Positions 16,171 to 24,000 of a stretch of 64,000 nt of DNA are shown piece after piece. Made by a program: the position numbers and the translations under genes. The notes beneath the pieces were generated by a model. That model did not search any database and had not been told where the DNA came from. It was given only the letters and a program-made list of their open reading frames with translations. The stretch covers positions 1 through 64,000 of the forward strand of contig CAIUMD010000077.1 of the NCBI GenBank assembly GCA_903900155.1, read 5' to 3'. Numbering within the stretch: the first letter of the stretch is position 1; the number at the start of each line of letters is the position of its first letter. The stretch is from an uncultured Caulobacterales bacterium (GTDB lineage Bacteria > Pseudomonadota > Alphaproteobacteria > Caulobacterales > Caulobacteraceae).

Positions 16171-16607
16171 GCGTGATGAGAAGCATGGCGCTGACGCTGA
16201 TCTTGTCAGTGTTGGTGGCCATCCTTGGGGTCTGGGGCGGCGCGCAATACGTCACGCATCGGATGCAACGGCCGACGCCATTGCACGAGCTGGTGCATGA
16301 AAAGCTGGGTCTGACGGCCGACCAGGAACGGCGCATCGCCGGCATGGAACGGGATCATGAGGCCCGCCGTCAGGCGCTCGAGGCCGAGATGCGGGCGGCC
16401 AATGCTCAACTGGCGCAGGCCTTCCAGCAGAACCATGCCTATACGCCGCAGGTGCAGGCGGCGATTGACCGTTTCCACCGCGCCATGGGCGAGCTCCAGA
16501 AGGAGACGATCGTGCACACCCTGGCGATGCGCGCGGTGCTGACGCCAGATCAGACGGCCAGGTTCGACGAAACTGTCGTCAGGTCCCTGACCGAAGACAC
16601 GAGGTGA
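16167..16607 (+). CDS. CnrX-like periplasmic metal sensor
   Basis: The 146-residue product has an N-terminal membrane anchor (MALTLILSVLVAILGVWGG) and a four-helix periplasmic domain of the metal-resist (CnrX/CpxP-like) family. It carries PLHELVHEKLGLTADQERRI, with an H-x3-H pair as in the CnrX sensor helix. Near the end IVHTLAMRAVLTPDQ supplies a His and a Met four residues apart, matching the H119/M123 ligand pair of CnrX. It would sense metal and release the sigma factor through the small upstream membrane protein. GTG 16167 overlaps the previous stop (GTGA). Confidence 0.78.
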   Translation: MSVMRSMALTLILSVLVAILGVWGGAQYVTHRMQRPTPLHELVHEKLGLTADQERRIAGMERDHEARRQALEAEMRAANAQLAQAFQQNHAYTPQVQAAIDRFHRAMGELQKETIVHTLAMRAVLTPDQTARFDETVVRSLTEDTR

Positions 16608-17191
16608 CGGTGGACGCCGAGGCGTCCGACAACATCCTCGCCCGATCAGCCGCGGCTGGGGATGATCGGGCCTTCGCCGTGCTCGTTCGTCGCCACAAGG
16701 ATGGCCTCTATCGCCTGCTGCGCCGCTACACCGGGGACGCCGACGAAGCCTATGAGGCCGTCCACGAGGCTTTCATCGCCGCCTGGAGCGCGCTGAAGCG
16801 CTACGATCCGCAACGTCCGTTCGGTGCCTGGCTGCGCACGATCGCGATCAACAAAGCGCGCGACCGCGGCCGTCGAATGGTGGTCCGCCGCGTGATCTTC
16901 GGATCGGGCGGCCTTGAGGACAGCGAGGCATTGAACGCGCCGGACCCGTCGCCCAGCGCCGAGGCCGGCGTTTTGGATGACGAGCAGGCCATGCGGCTGG
17001 ACCGCGCCGTCGCGCGGCTGCCGGCCGCCCTGAAGGAGCCGCTGCTGCTGACCGCCTTCGAAGGCCTGAGCCAGCAGGACGCCGCACAGATCCTCGGCGT
17101 CTCGATCAAGACCATCGAGACCCGCGTCTACCGCGCCCGCAAGCTGCTGGCCGAGCAGCTCGATACCGACATGCGGCCTTCGGCTAGGTGA
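16604..17191 (+). CDS. ECF sigma factor of CnrH type
   Basis: The product has 195 residues. Region 2 spans AFAVLVRRHKDGLYRLLRRY, DEAYEAVHEAFIAAWSALKR and PFGAWLRTIAINKARDRGRR. Region 4 includes LPAALKEPLLLTAFEGLSQQ and DAAQILGVSIKTIETRVYRA. It is translationally coupled (GTG 16604 overlapping the stop of the sensor gene). With the two upstream genes it forms a CnrYXH-type signalling unit, known from Ni/Co resistance. The target genes cannot be identified here, and no CBA efflux pump lies in the window. Confidence 0.9.
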   Translation: MTVDAEASDNILARSAAAGDDRAFAVLVRRHKDGLYRLLRRYTGDADEAYEAVHEAFIAAWSALKRYDPQRPFGAWLRTIAINKARDRGRRMVVRRVIFGSGGLEDSEALNAPDPSPSAEAGVLDDEQAMRLDRAVARLPAALKEPLLLTAFEGLSQQDAAQILGVSIKTIETRVYRARKLLAEQLDTDMRPSAR

Positions 17192-18449
17192 GCCGGTGGG
17201 AGACCTTCTCCAGCGCCGCGACCCCGGACCCGAAGCGGGCCATCGCCTCCCGATGCTGCTCGAGGGCGCTATAGGGCAGGTAGCGTACGCTCAGGTCTGC
17301 GATCCGGCTGAAGGCCGGGCGGGCAATCTGCGCGCGCACGTCAGCTTCGCGCTTGTCGGGCGCGACGAGGAACAGGCTGTGAAGGCCGCTCGCGTCGCCG
17401 CCCAGCGCGAGGTCCAGCATCCGCACGATCCCGGAATAGATCGAGGTCGTGTGCTCCACCTCGAAGGCGGCCACGATGGCGCCGGCCGTGTTCAGCCACA
17501 GCACATCGATCAGGCGCACTGCTTCGGCGCCTGGGCGACTGTCGAGCGCGCTCGGCAAGCGCTCCAGGCAATGATCGCCCAGGCGACCGAGCCCGCACGA
17601 CCGCCCACGGTCGTTCTGCGCGATCCACACGTCGTAGCCGAGCGCGCGCCCCAAATCGCGAAGCCAGCCCTGGATTTCCGTATGGGTCCGCGCGTCCGCC
17701 TCGGCCGCCGAGGGTTTGGCGGCCTCGGCGCGGACCCTGGCCAGGTCGGCCGCCCAATCGGCCCGCGCAGCGGCGTCATTCGAACGGGGCGGCGGCGCAT
17801 AGAGGCCCATGCCCAGGTCAAAACAGAACGCCGCCGCCGCGCCGAGGTCATTGGACAGCAGGTCACGGTGCTTGCGATTGAAGGCGATCAGGCCCTGCCG
17901 CATCGCCAGGTACTCGTCCCAGCGGCCGAGCTTCACATTGGCGCCGGTCAAGGCGTTGTAGCCGCGCACGATCGCGGTGTTGAAGGGCGGCGCGATGGTC
18001 GGGTGCAGGAAGTAGAGGATGTTGGCCACCGCCGGGCCCAGGCCCTTGATCTTCAGCGCATCGATCCGGTGAATCTCCGCCAGGACATGCTCTTCGGTGT
18101 CGCAACAGACGCAGGCGTCGAGCAGCTGGCCGAAGGCGCGCTGGTTGCCCGGATGCTCATAGATGTCGGGAATGCGCAGCTTGGGCTTCCAGAGGAAGGC
18201 GTGGTCGGCCCCCTTGAACACCTGCCGCTGCTCGGCGATCGAATGGACGACGGTCTCCAGGGACGATCCGCGGTAAGCAACGCCGAACCGCTCGGCCGCG
18301 ATCTCCGCGGCCACCTGCTGGACGCCGCGCCGGATCGACCGGAAGTTCTTCAGCCGGTCCTCCCAGAGAAACCAGCTCTGATAGGCGCCTGCCGGATCGT
18401 TCCGCCACCGGCTCAGCAGTTCACGTGTCAACTCGTCGGACAAACCCAT
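17184..18449 (-). CDS. Putative HhH plus PD-(D/E)XK-like endonuclease
   Basis: The product is about 421 residues with no signal or membrane segment. The middle carries a helix-hairpin-helix-like element, ALKIKGLGPAVANILYFLHP, of the kind used by DNA glycosylases and nucleases to grip DNA. The C-terminal part reads VRLIDVLWLN...IVAAFEVEHTTSIYSGI: an acidic residue, a short gap and E-V-E in a beta strand, resembling a PD-(D/E)XK restriction-type core, but the usual Lys is not in place. No methyltransferase partner is adjacent. Start 18449 (MGLSDELTREL) avoids overlap with the divergent gene; the frame extends to 18554. It overlaps the end of the sigma gene tail-to-tail by 8 bases. Function is inference only. 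Confidence 0.55.
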   Translation of the reverse strand: MGLSDELTRELLSRWRNDPAGAYQSWFLWEDRLKNFRSIRRGVQQVAAEIAAERFGVAYRGSSLETVVHSIAEQRQVFKGADHAFLWKPKLRIPDIYEHPGNQRAFGQLLDACVCCDTEEHVLAEIHRIDALKIKGLGPAVANILYFLHPTIAPPFNTAIVRGYNALTGANVKLGRWDEYLAMRQGLIAFNRKHRDLLSNDLGAAAAFCFDLGMGLYAPPPRSNDAAARADWAADLARVRAEAAKPSAAEADARTHTEIQGWLRDLGRALGYDVWIAQNDRGRSCGLGRLGDHCLERLPSALDSRPGAEAVRLIDVLWLNTAGAIVAAFEVEHTTSIYSGIVRMLDLALGGDASGLHSLFLVAPDKREADVRAQIARPAFSRIADLSVRYLPYSALEQHREAMARFGSGVAALEKVSHRLT

Positions 18450-18522
18450 TCCCCCCGCAGGCGTGCATGTTCGCTGCGCCGACTTCCAATCACAAGCCAG
18501 CCCCCGCTGAAAAGGCACGCAG

Positions 18523-19032
18523 ATGGTTCGTCTTGCCAAACTCGTCCCGGTCATAGCCGCGGCACTGCTCGCCGCACCGATGTCGGCGTCTGCTCATGAT
18601 CCGGCCCAGGGTCCTACGCCAACGACCACGCATCTCACCCCCGCCGCCGCCGAGGCGGCGACCGTCGTGGATGCCTTTCACTCGGCTCTGAAGGCGAGCG
18701 ACACGTCCAAAGCGGAGAGCCTGCTCGCGGGCGCCGTCCTAATTTTCGAGGCCGGCGGCGCCGAGCATTCGCGGTCGGATTACGCAGCCCATCATCTGCC
18801 GGCCGACGCGGCCTTCACGAAGCTAGCGACGGAAACCCTAACTCGTCGCAGCGGCGGCGGGCGCGGGAACTTCGCCTGGGTCGCCTCGGAAGGCGCGGTT
18901 CGCCCGCAAGCCGAAGGCAAGGCGCAGCCGCGGATCACCACTGAGACCATGATCTTGGAGAAGACGGCGGGCATTTGGCGGATCGTTCATGTGCACTGGT
19001 CATCGCGCGGACTTCCGACGGGGTCCCGCTGA
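18523..19032 (+). CDS. Exported NTF2-like/DUF4440-type protein
   Basis: The product has 169 residues. The signal peptide is LVPVIAAALLAAPMSASA. The mature part has the NTF2-like pattern: EAATVVDAFHSALKASDTSK, then SLLAGAVLIFEAGGAEHSRS, and ends GIWRIVHVHWSSR, which resembles SnoaL/DUF4440 proteins. These form alpha+beta barrels with varied roles; no catalytic set is certain. It lies at the edge of the metal island and is divergent from the nuclease-like gene. Confidence 0.7.
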   Translation: MVRLAKLVPVIAAALLAAPMSASAHDPAQGPTPTTTHLTPAAAEAATVVDAFHSALKASDTSKAESLLAGAVLIFEAGGAEHSRSDYAAHHLPADAAFTKLATETLTRRSGGGRGNFAWVASEGAVRPQAEGKAQPRITTETMILEKTAGIWRIVHVHWSSRGLPTGSR

Positions 19033-19193
19033 GTCTCCGAAGGCATCCGCGAAACGCGCGCCGGGCGCGCAAATCGACGAGTGAGGTGTCGAGTTGGGAC
19101 GTGGCCGCTGCGGGGAACCCCTCTGACGGTGCGTATACACAATCAGATGCGGTTGAGTCTCAAACCGGCCAGAGCTGAACGGAGATACGACGA

Positions 19194-19712
19194 TTGGACG
19201 CGATTGGGGACCGGCTGTTCGAGATCGTCGCGCGCACCCGGGACGAGGTCGTCATCGGTCCCACCAGCGATCCGGCCGAGGCTCAATTTAGGGCGGGCGT
19301 GACCCGATATTTCATGGCTGTCGCCTGGATCTCGGCGGACGCAGAGCTAGCGCGATGCAAGTTGGCAGGTGACAAGCCGAAGGCAGTCATGAGCGCCTTC
19401 CTTGAGAAGATGCACAGCGAGCTTCGACGCGTGCAGATCGCAATCCAGCCGTCCTGTACGGAAAGTGACATCTGGCGCATCCTCTTTGACGATGCGGGCC
19501 TCTACAGCCAAGTCTGGAATGAGGCCATGACCCATCAGTCCGAGGACGTGACGCTCGTCGCCGGGTTGCGCTGGTTTGACGAACGCTCGCTCATCAATCT
19601 CGCGTCAGCCGAAGCCTACGGCGAGTGCATCGCGGTCCTGACCATCGGGGCCGCGATCACGCCCCAGATCGTCGCTGTCGTCGAAACGATGCGCCTCGGC
19701 GAGCCCCGCTGA
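19194..19712 (+). CDS. Hypothetical cytoplasmic protein
   Basis: The 172-residue product starts at TTG 19194 with GGAG about nine bases upstream. It has no signal peptide or membrane segment. It is mixed alpha-helical (EAQFRAGVTRYFMAVAWISA, SAFLEKMHSELRRVQIAIQP), and I recognise no domain. The codon pattern is consistent with a real gene, but its base composition is less GC-rich than its neighbours, which hints at a separate origin. About 160 bp before it contain nothing I can name. Confidence 0.5.
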   Translation: MDAIGDRLFEIVARTRDEVVIGPTSDPAEAQFRAGVTRYFMAVAWISADAELARCKLAGDKPKAVMSAFLEKMHSELRRVQIAIQPSCTESDIWRILFDDAGLYSQVWNEAMTHQSEDVTLVAGLRWFDERSLINLASAEAYGECIAVLTIGAAITPQIVAVVETMRLGEPR

Positions 19713-19989
19713 ACGAATGTTGCGGCGTTTTGGAATGCCGCCTTCCAGCCTGTCCCGAGCCGCGTCGGCAAATGCGGAACGGCTATCGCCGTGTTCATCG
19801 AATAGAGCGCGTCGACCTCGGCGTGCCTCGTGCGCCGTCCCCTGGCGCCGGGCTCTGCGCGCCGTGAAAGCTCAGCGCCGCCCTTCGGCCGACCCGAATC
19901 CCTCTGACCTGACACTTCAAAACGGGCGGCCTGGGTGAGATCTCTATCCCGCGTAAACAGAATTTCGAGCCTTCGACGAAGACTTACCG

Positions 19990-20217
19990 CTACGCGCCGT
20001 CATCGTCATGCTCCTCCGCAAAGAACGCCCCAGGCCGCACCTCCATCGCTTCTGCAAGCCGGCCGAGGATGGCGGCCGTCGGACTACTGATCCCACGTTC
20101 GATCCGCCCCAAGTGCCGCATGGCCAGGCCAGCCTCTCCGGCAAGGTCCTCCTGGGTCAACTTGCGCGCCAACCTGAGACGCCGCACGTTGCGTCCGACG
20201 ACCCTGTTCCAATCCAT
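19990..20217 (-). CDS. XRE-family regulator, 75 aa
   Basis: A single helix-turn-helix domain of the Cro/C1 type: VGRNVRRLRLARKLTQEDLA, then GLAMRHLGRIERGISSPTAA, ending in an acidic tail. Stand-alone XRE domains of this size act as autoregulators or antitoxin-like repressors. It is divergent from the second XRE gene, with an 18-bp palindrome between them. The 270 bp downstream (19713-19989) contain no gene that I can support. Confidence 0.83.
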   Translation of the reverse strand: MDWNRVVGRNVRRLRLARKLTQEDLAGEAGLAMRHLGRIERGISSPTAAILGRLAEAMEVRPGAFFAEEHDDDGA

Positions 20218-20250
20218 GCACGATGGATTTAACGGTGCGTCGACAACTTC

Positions 20251-20268
20251 TAGGACATATATGTCCTA
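20251..20268. promoter_or_regulatory. Perfect 18-bp palindrome between divergent XRE genes
   Basis: TAGGACATATATGTCCTA is an exact palindrome located 34 bp from the minus-strand XRE start and 46 bp from the plus-strand XRE start. Its AT-rich centre contrasts with the GC-rich surroundings. It is most likely the shared operator of one or both XRE proteins. Confidence 0.6.
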
Positions 20269-20313
20269 TCAGCGGGGTGGAGGTTGGATTTGGCCCCCGA
20301 GGAGACGCTTCAC

Positions 20314-20751
20314 ATGGGCTCGGAGCCAGCTCAGGTCGATATCCACGTTGGCAATCGCCTTCGGTTGAGGCGTCGGCAGCTCGGTATGAGCCAGGAACGC
20401 TTGGCCTGCGGTCTTGGCCTGACCTTCCAGCAAGTCCAAAAGTACGAACGTGGGACGAACCGGATCAGCGCTTCAAAACTCTATGAGGCGGCGCGATGTC
20501 TGGAAGTGCCGGTTAGTCATTTCTTCGAAGGTCTCGTGGATCCGGCGACGCCCGAGGGCGACGCCTATGCGAAAACCTGGAGTGGAGTGGTGGAGGAGCT
20601 CCTCGCGGAACCCAACGGCAAGGCGCTGGCGGAAGCCTTCTTGAGCATCCGAAGGCGTAGCGTCCGAAAGGGTCTCGCCGACCTGGCCCGTGAGATCGCC
20701 GCCAATGATGATCCGTCGCCCGATCCCAAAGGCCGGTCAAAGCCCGAGTGA
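20314..20751 (+). CDS. XRE-family regulator, 145 aa
   Basis: The N-terminal helix-turn-helix reads VGNRLRLRRRQLGMSQERLA, then GLTFQQVQKYERGTNRISAS. A helical C-terminal region follows (VVEELLAEPNGKALAEAFLS). This layout is typical of alphaproteobacterial XRE regulators. ATG 20314 follows GAGGAG; a TTG 30 bases upstream is less likely. A tiny membrane-protein gene follows four bases after the stop. Confidence 0.85.
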   Translation: MGSEPAQVDIHVGNRLRLRRRQLGMSQERLACGLGLTFQQVQKYERGTNRISASKLYEAARCLEVPVSHFFEGLVDPATPEGDAYAKTWSGVVEELLAEPNGKALAEAFLSIRRRSVRKGLADLAREIAANDDPSPDPKGRSKPE

Positions 20752-20755
20752 GCAA

Positions 20756-20929
20756 GTGAAGTTGCCTCGCAGAGACCTGCTCCTAGCGACGCCCCTCGCT
20801 GGCCTGGGCGGCGTGATGACTTGCATCCTGGCGGACGCAGCCGACGCGTGGATGGCGTTTTGGGTGGTGGGTTCGGGCGTGGCGATCGCCGCCTACCTGG
20901 TGATCGAGCACTACCGATCCCGCGCGTAA
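20756..20929 (+). CDS. Small two-helix membrane protein
   Basis: A GTG four bases after the XRE stop opens a 57-residue frame: KLPRRDLLLATPLAGLGGV, then WMAFWVVGSGVAIAAYLVIE. Two hydrophobic segments suggest an inner-membrane peptide co-transcribed with the regulator. No family recognised. Confidence 0.5.
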   Translation: MKLPRRDLLLATPLAGLGGVMTCILADAADAWMAFWVVGSGVAIAAYLVIEHYRSRA

Positions 20930-20970
20930 CCCGAGGTCGGGCGAACCTATAACTTCAGGCGCGCGGCGGC

Positions 20971-21232
20971 ATGACCGCCGCGTCTAGCCGGCGATGGATC
21001 AGCGACACCTACCACCCACAGTTCGCCGATCTGATCCAGATCGTCGCCGACGAGCAGGGCATCGCGCCGGCCCTCGTCGAGAAGGACTATTGGATCATCC
21101 AGAGCCCCTATGGCCTGCAACAGCTCGGGCTTGCCTTCGGAAGGGCGGCGCCTCGCTGTCCAAGGGCTATGGGCTGATCAGTCGGTTCGCGGAAGATATC
21201 GACGTTCGTATCGAGCCACCGGTCGATCGGTG
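20971..21232 (+). pseudogene. Broken AbiEii-type toxin gene (N-terminal fragment)
   Basis: The frame from ATG 20971 reads DLIQIVADEQGIAPALVEKD and YGLQQLGLAF, which matches the start of nucleotidyltransferase AbiEii toxins. Near 21130 it loses frame. The continuation GGASLSKGYGLISRFAEDID, containing the nucleotidyltransferase GxS and SEDID-like motif, is found in another frame up to about 21232. After that the sequence is unrelated. The gene is therefore frameshifted and cut to about a third. An AbiEi-like antitoxin gene survives far away at 42981. Confidence 0.72.
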
Positions 21233-21353
21233 CATCCGACACGCCGGGCCGGCCCCCGCACCTCTGGCCGGCGCACCGGGTCGCGCGCAAGGGGGGACCA
21301 CGGGCCGACGCGTATCCCCAGGGACACACCAACCGCGAAGGGCGCAAGGTCCC

Positions 21354-22253
21354 ATGGCCGAGACGATCGACTGCGCCATCATCGGCGGGGGTCCCGCAGG
21401 GCTAGTCGCGGCGCTGTACCTGTTGCGGTTTCGGCGGACCGTGTTGATCGCGGACAAGGGATTCAGCCGCGCGGCGTTGATCCCGCGCAGCCACAACTAT
21501 CCCGGCTTCCCAGACGGGATTACGGGTGAGGATCTCCTCGCCCGGCTGCACGGCCAGGTCCGCGGCTATGGAAGCCCGATCCGGCGCGACGCGGCGCTGG
21601 CGATCGAACCGGAAAGCGATCTCTGGCGGGTCCGCACCCAGGAGGGCGCCGTTCTCGCCCGCCGTGTGCTGTTCGCGACGGGCGTGGTCGATCGCTGGCC
21701 GCAGCTCCTGGGCGCCCGGCAGGCGATCGACCGCGGCGTGCTCAGGTTCTGTCCCATCTGCGATGGGTTCGAGGTGGGCACAAAGCGGGCCGCGATCATC
21801 GGCAACGACGACCACGCCGCGCAGGAGGCCCTGTTCCTGCGCTCCTACAGTCCATCGGTCAGCCTGCTGACCGACGCAGCGGTTCTCTCCGCTGGCTTGC
21901 GGGACAGGCTGGCCGCCCAGGACGTGGCCATCGTTTCCTTCATGCCAGGATCCCTGCGACTTGTCGGTGACACCATCTTGGCGGCCGACCCGCAAGGCAA
22001 AGATCTTCCCGCCTTCGACGTGGCCTATGGCGCGCTCGGAGTCGCTCCGCAAACGCAGCTGCTGGCTCGGCTCGGGGTTACCTTGGACGCGGGCGGTTGC
22101 GTCGGCGTCGACGCCCATCAGCAGACCTCGGTTCCTGGACTGTACGCCGCGGGCGACGTCGTGCGTGGCCTTGACCAGATCAGCGTCGCTGTCGGCGAAG
22201 CGGCCATCGCCGCCACGGCGATCCACAACGGGCTGCGTGAGCAGGATGGCTGA
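21354..22253 (+). CDS. Thioredoxin-reductase-like FAD/NAD(P) oxidoreductase
   Basis: The 299-residue flavoprotein starts DCAIIGGGPAGLVAALYLLR, the dinucleotide-binding fold for FAD. It has the redox motif RFCPICDGFEVG (CxxCD, as in thioredoxin reductase), a second nucleotide-binding segment with a degenerate glycine motif (RAAIIGNDDHAAQEALFL), and the C-terminal FAD motif TSVPGLYAAGDVV. It fits the NAD(P)/FAD oxidoreductases annotated next to XRE or stress genes; its electron acceptor is unknown. ATG 21354 follows AAGG. The open frame upstream belongs to the AbiEii remnant. Confidence 0.85.
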   Translation: MAETIDCAIIGGGPAGLVAALYLLRFRRTVLIADKGFSRAALIPRSHNYPGFPDGITGEDLLARLHGQVRGYGSPIRRDAALAIEPESDLWRVRTQEGAVLARRVLFATGVVDRWPQLLGARQAIDRGVLRFCPICDGFEVGTKRAAIIGNDDHAAQEALFLRSYSPSVSLLTDAAVLSAGLRDRLAAQDVAIVSFMPGSLRLVGDTILAADPQGKDLPAFDVAYGALGVAPQTQLLARLGVTLDAGGCVGVDAHQQTSVPGLYAAGDVVRGLDQISVAVGEAAIAATAIHNGLREQDG

Positions 22254-22395
22254 GGACAACCCAGGGCGCACTGCGGGTTCGCGTCCCGCGCCGGCCAGTC
22301 CCGAGGCGAAACCTTCGCTATGGGCGATCGCCGTTTTGGTCGCGGCCATCGTGGTCCTGACGGCTAGCGTAGCTCTGGCTGTGTGGATCCGGTGA
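22246..22395 (+). CDS. 49-aa single-span membrane protein
   Basis: The start overlaps the oxidoreductase stop by eight bases. After a polar Pro-rich N-terminus it has one clear membrane helix (LWAIAVLVAAIVVLTASVAL) near the C-terminus. It probably belongs to the same transcript; no family recognised. Confidence 0.5.
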   Translation: MAEDNPGRTAGSRPAPASPEAKPSLWAIAVLVAAIVVLTASVALAVWIR

Positions 22396-22413
22396 GCTGA
22401 GCCCGAGGCCGGA

Positions 22414-22836
22414 CTATTTCTGCAGCAGCGACAGCGTGCTCTTTTCCATGGCGTCCTGGGTCTCGAGGACGTTCAAGTTGGCTTCGTAGGCCCGCATGGC
22501 CTGCTTCATATCGAGCCCCTCGATGAGGCCGTTGACGTTGGGCAGCAGGACATAGCCGGCCGCGTCCGCGGCCGGATGTCCGGGATTGTACTCCTTGCCG
22601 AAGGGCGAGAGGTCGGGCGCTGCCGCCTTCATGCGCACGCCCTTGCCGCCGTCGGCGGTTTTCGCGACTTCGAACACCGGCGCCTGGCGGCGGTAGGGCT
22701 GGCCGCCGGGGACGCTGGACGTGGAACTGGAGTTCGCCATGTTCTCAGCGATGATCCGCATGCGCGCCTGCTGCGCCCTGAGTGCGGAGAGCGCGATGCC
22801 GCTGGCGCCTTCGCCGTCGCCGTCGATCTTGGCCAT
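22414..22836 (-). CDS. flgC: Orphan flagellar rod protein FlgC
   Basis: The 140-residue product matches FlgC in length and signatures. The N-terminal rod motif is SALRAQQARMRIIAENMANS. The GYVLLPNVNGLIEGLDMKQA segment (compare YVxxPNVNxxxEM) follows, and the C-terminus is RAYEANLNVLETQDAMEKST. FlgC polymerises in the proximal rod together with FlgB, FlgF and FliE. None of those partners is nearby, and the flanks are plasmid mosaic, so this is an extra copy. It looks full length with no frame damage. Confidence 0.9.
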   Translation of the reverse strand: MAKIDGDGEGASGIALSALRAQQARMRIIAENMANSSSTSSVPGGQPYRRQAPVFEVAKTADGGKGVRMKAAAPDLSPFGKEYNPGHPAADAAGYVLLPNVNGLIEGLDMKQAMRAYEANLNVLETQDAMEKSTLSLLQK

Positions 22837-22950
22837 GTCGCACCCCTACCGAAGTAAGGGGACACCAGACAGTATTATGGTTAATATTTCGTATAGAACA
22901 AGGTATTCGTAAGACTAAACGTTGACCTTACTAGAAGGTTAGGGTTGCGC

Positions 22951-22986
22951 TCAAGACATCCGCTCGAGTGAGTCGGCCGAGATCAT
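22951..22986 (-). pseudogene. Stub of trbC after trbB
   Basis: Twenty-five bases after the trbB stop, an ATG with a GGAAGG ribosome site opens MISADSLERMS and then stops. The signal and spacing are those expected for trbC, the next gene of a trb operon. After about ten codons the sequence turns AT-rich and loses coding character. The junction marks where the rest of trbC-I was lost or displaced. The identity of the stub as trbC is inferred from position. Confidence 0.45.
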
Positions 22987-23011
22987 GGATCTGCCTTCCG
23001 AGCTGAGGGGG

Positions 23012-23971
23012 TCAGTGGGTCAACGCTTCAAGTTGGTAGCTCTCCCCCTCGCGGCCGACCAGCCGGCTGACCTCCTTGACCCGCCGGCCATTTGGCGCTC
23101 GTTCAATGAAGATCACCACATTGATCGCCTGGGTGATGGCCCGGTAGGGAATCCGCGGCGTCGCCTCGCCGATCAGGTCCTCGAGCCGCGTCAGCCCTTC
23201 CAGCGCGCTATTGGCGTGGATGGTCGCCAGCCCGCCGGGATGGCCCGTATTCCAGGCCTTCAGCAGATCCAGGGCCGAGCCGTCGCGCACCTCGCCGATG
23301 ATGATGCGATCGGGCCGCAGGCGCAGCGTATCCCTGACCAGGTCTGTCATCGTGACCACCGGCTCGGTGCGCTTGGTCAGCATCTGCACCTTGTCCTCGG
23401 CCGAGCACTGCAGCTCCGCCGTGTCCTCGATCAGCACCACGCGGTCGGTCGCGAACGCCGGTTCGGCGAGGATGGCGTTGGCCAGGGTGGTCTTGCCCGA
23501 CCCCGTGCCGCCGACGATCAGCAGGTTGTCGCGGTTGACGGCGGCCGCGCGGATGGCCGCCGCCTGGCTAGCCGTCATGATCGCCTGCTCGACATAGTCG
23601 TCGAGGGTGAACACCACCTCCGGCCGCTTGCGGATGGCGAAGGCGGGGCTCGGCACGATCGGCATGAAGGCGCCCTGGAACCGCTCCCCGGTCTCCGGCA
23701 GGGTCGCGCTGACCCGCGGCCGGTCACGGGTCACGACCTCTCCCACGTGGTCGGCCAAGAGGCGGAGAATGCGATCGGCGTCGGCGCTGGCCAGGCTCTG
23801 CCCGGTGAACGAACGCCCCTCCCCGATCTTATCGACCCAGATCTTCCCGTCGGGATTGACCATCACCTCGACCACCATGCGGTCAGCCAGCGCTGCGGCG
23901 ATCACCGGGCCCATGGCTTGCTTCAGGGCCGCGACCTTGCGGTCCTGAGCGATCGGGTGCGAAACGGCCAT
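23012..23971 (-). CDS. trbB: Conjugal transfer ATPase TrbB (VirB11 family)
   Basis: The 319-residue product has the VirB11 secretion ATPase features. Walker A is NLLIVGGTGSGKTTLANAIL. The Asp box is VVLIEDTAELQC, Walker B lies around RLRPDRIIIGEVRDGSALDL and the His box is GGLATIHANSALEGL. It would power pilus assembly and substrate export in a Trb-type type IV system at the inner membrane. It follows traG by 29 bases. The rest of the trb operon is missing, so it cannot work from this locus alone. Confidence 0.93.
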   Translation of the reverse strand: MAVSHPIAQDRKVAALKQAMGPVIAAALADRMVVEVMVNPDGKIWVDKIGEGRSFTGQSLASADADRILRLLADHVGEVVTRDRPRVSATLPETGERFQGAFMPIVPSPAFAIRKRPEVVFTLDDYVEQAIMTASQAAAIRAAAVNRDNLLIVGGTGSGKTTLANAILAEPAFATDRVVLIEDTAELQCSAEDKVQMLTKRTEPVVTMTDLVRDTLRLRPDRIIIGEVRDGSALDLLKAWNTGHPGGLATIHANSALEGLTRLEDLIGEATPRIPYRAITQAINVVIFIERAPNGRRVKEVSRLVGREGESYQLEALTH

Positions 23972-24000
23972 GGGAACTCCGGGTTAGGCGGGGAAAGCGA

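Noticed and set aside
20994..21353. N-terminal extension of the oxidoreductase gene by 120 codons
   Set aside because: The extension covers the AbiEii remnant and random sequence; the flavin fold starts at 21354.
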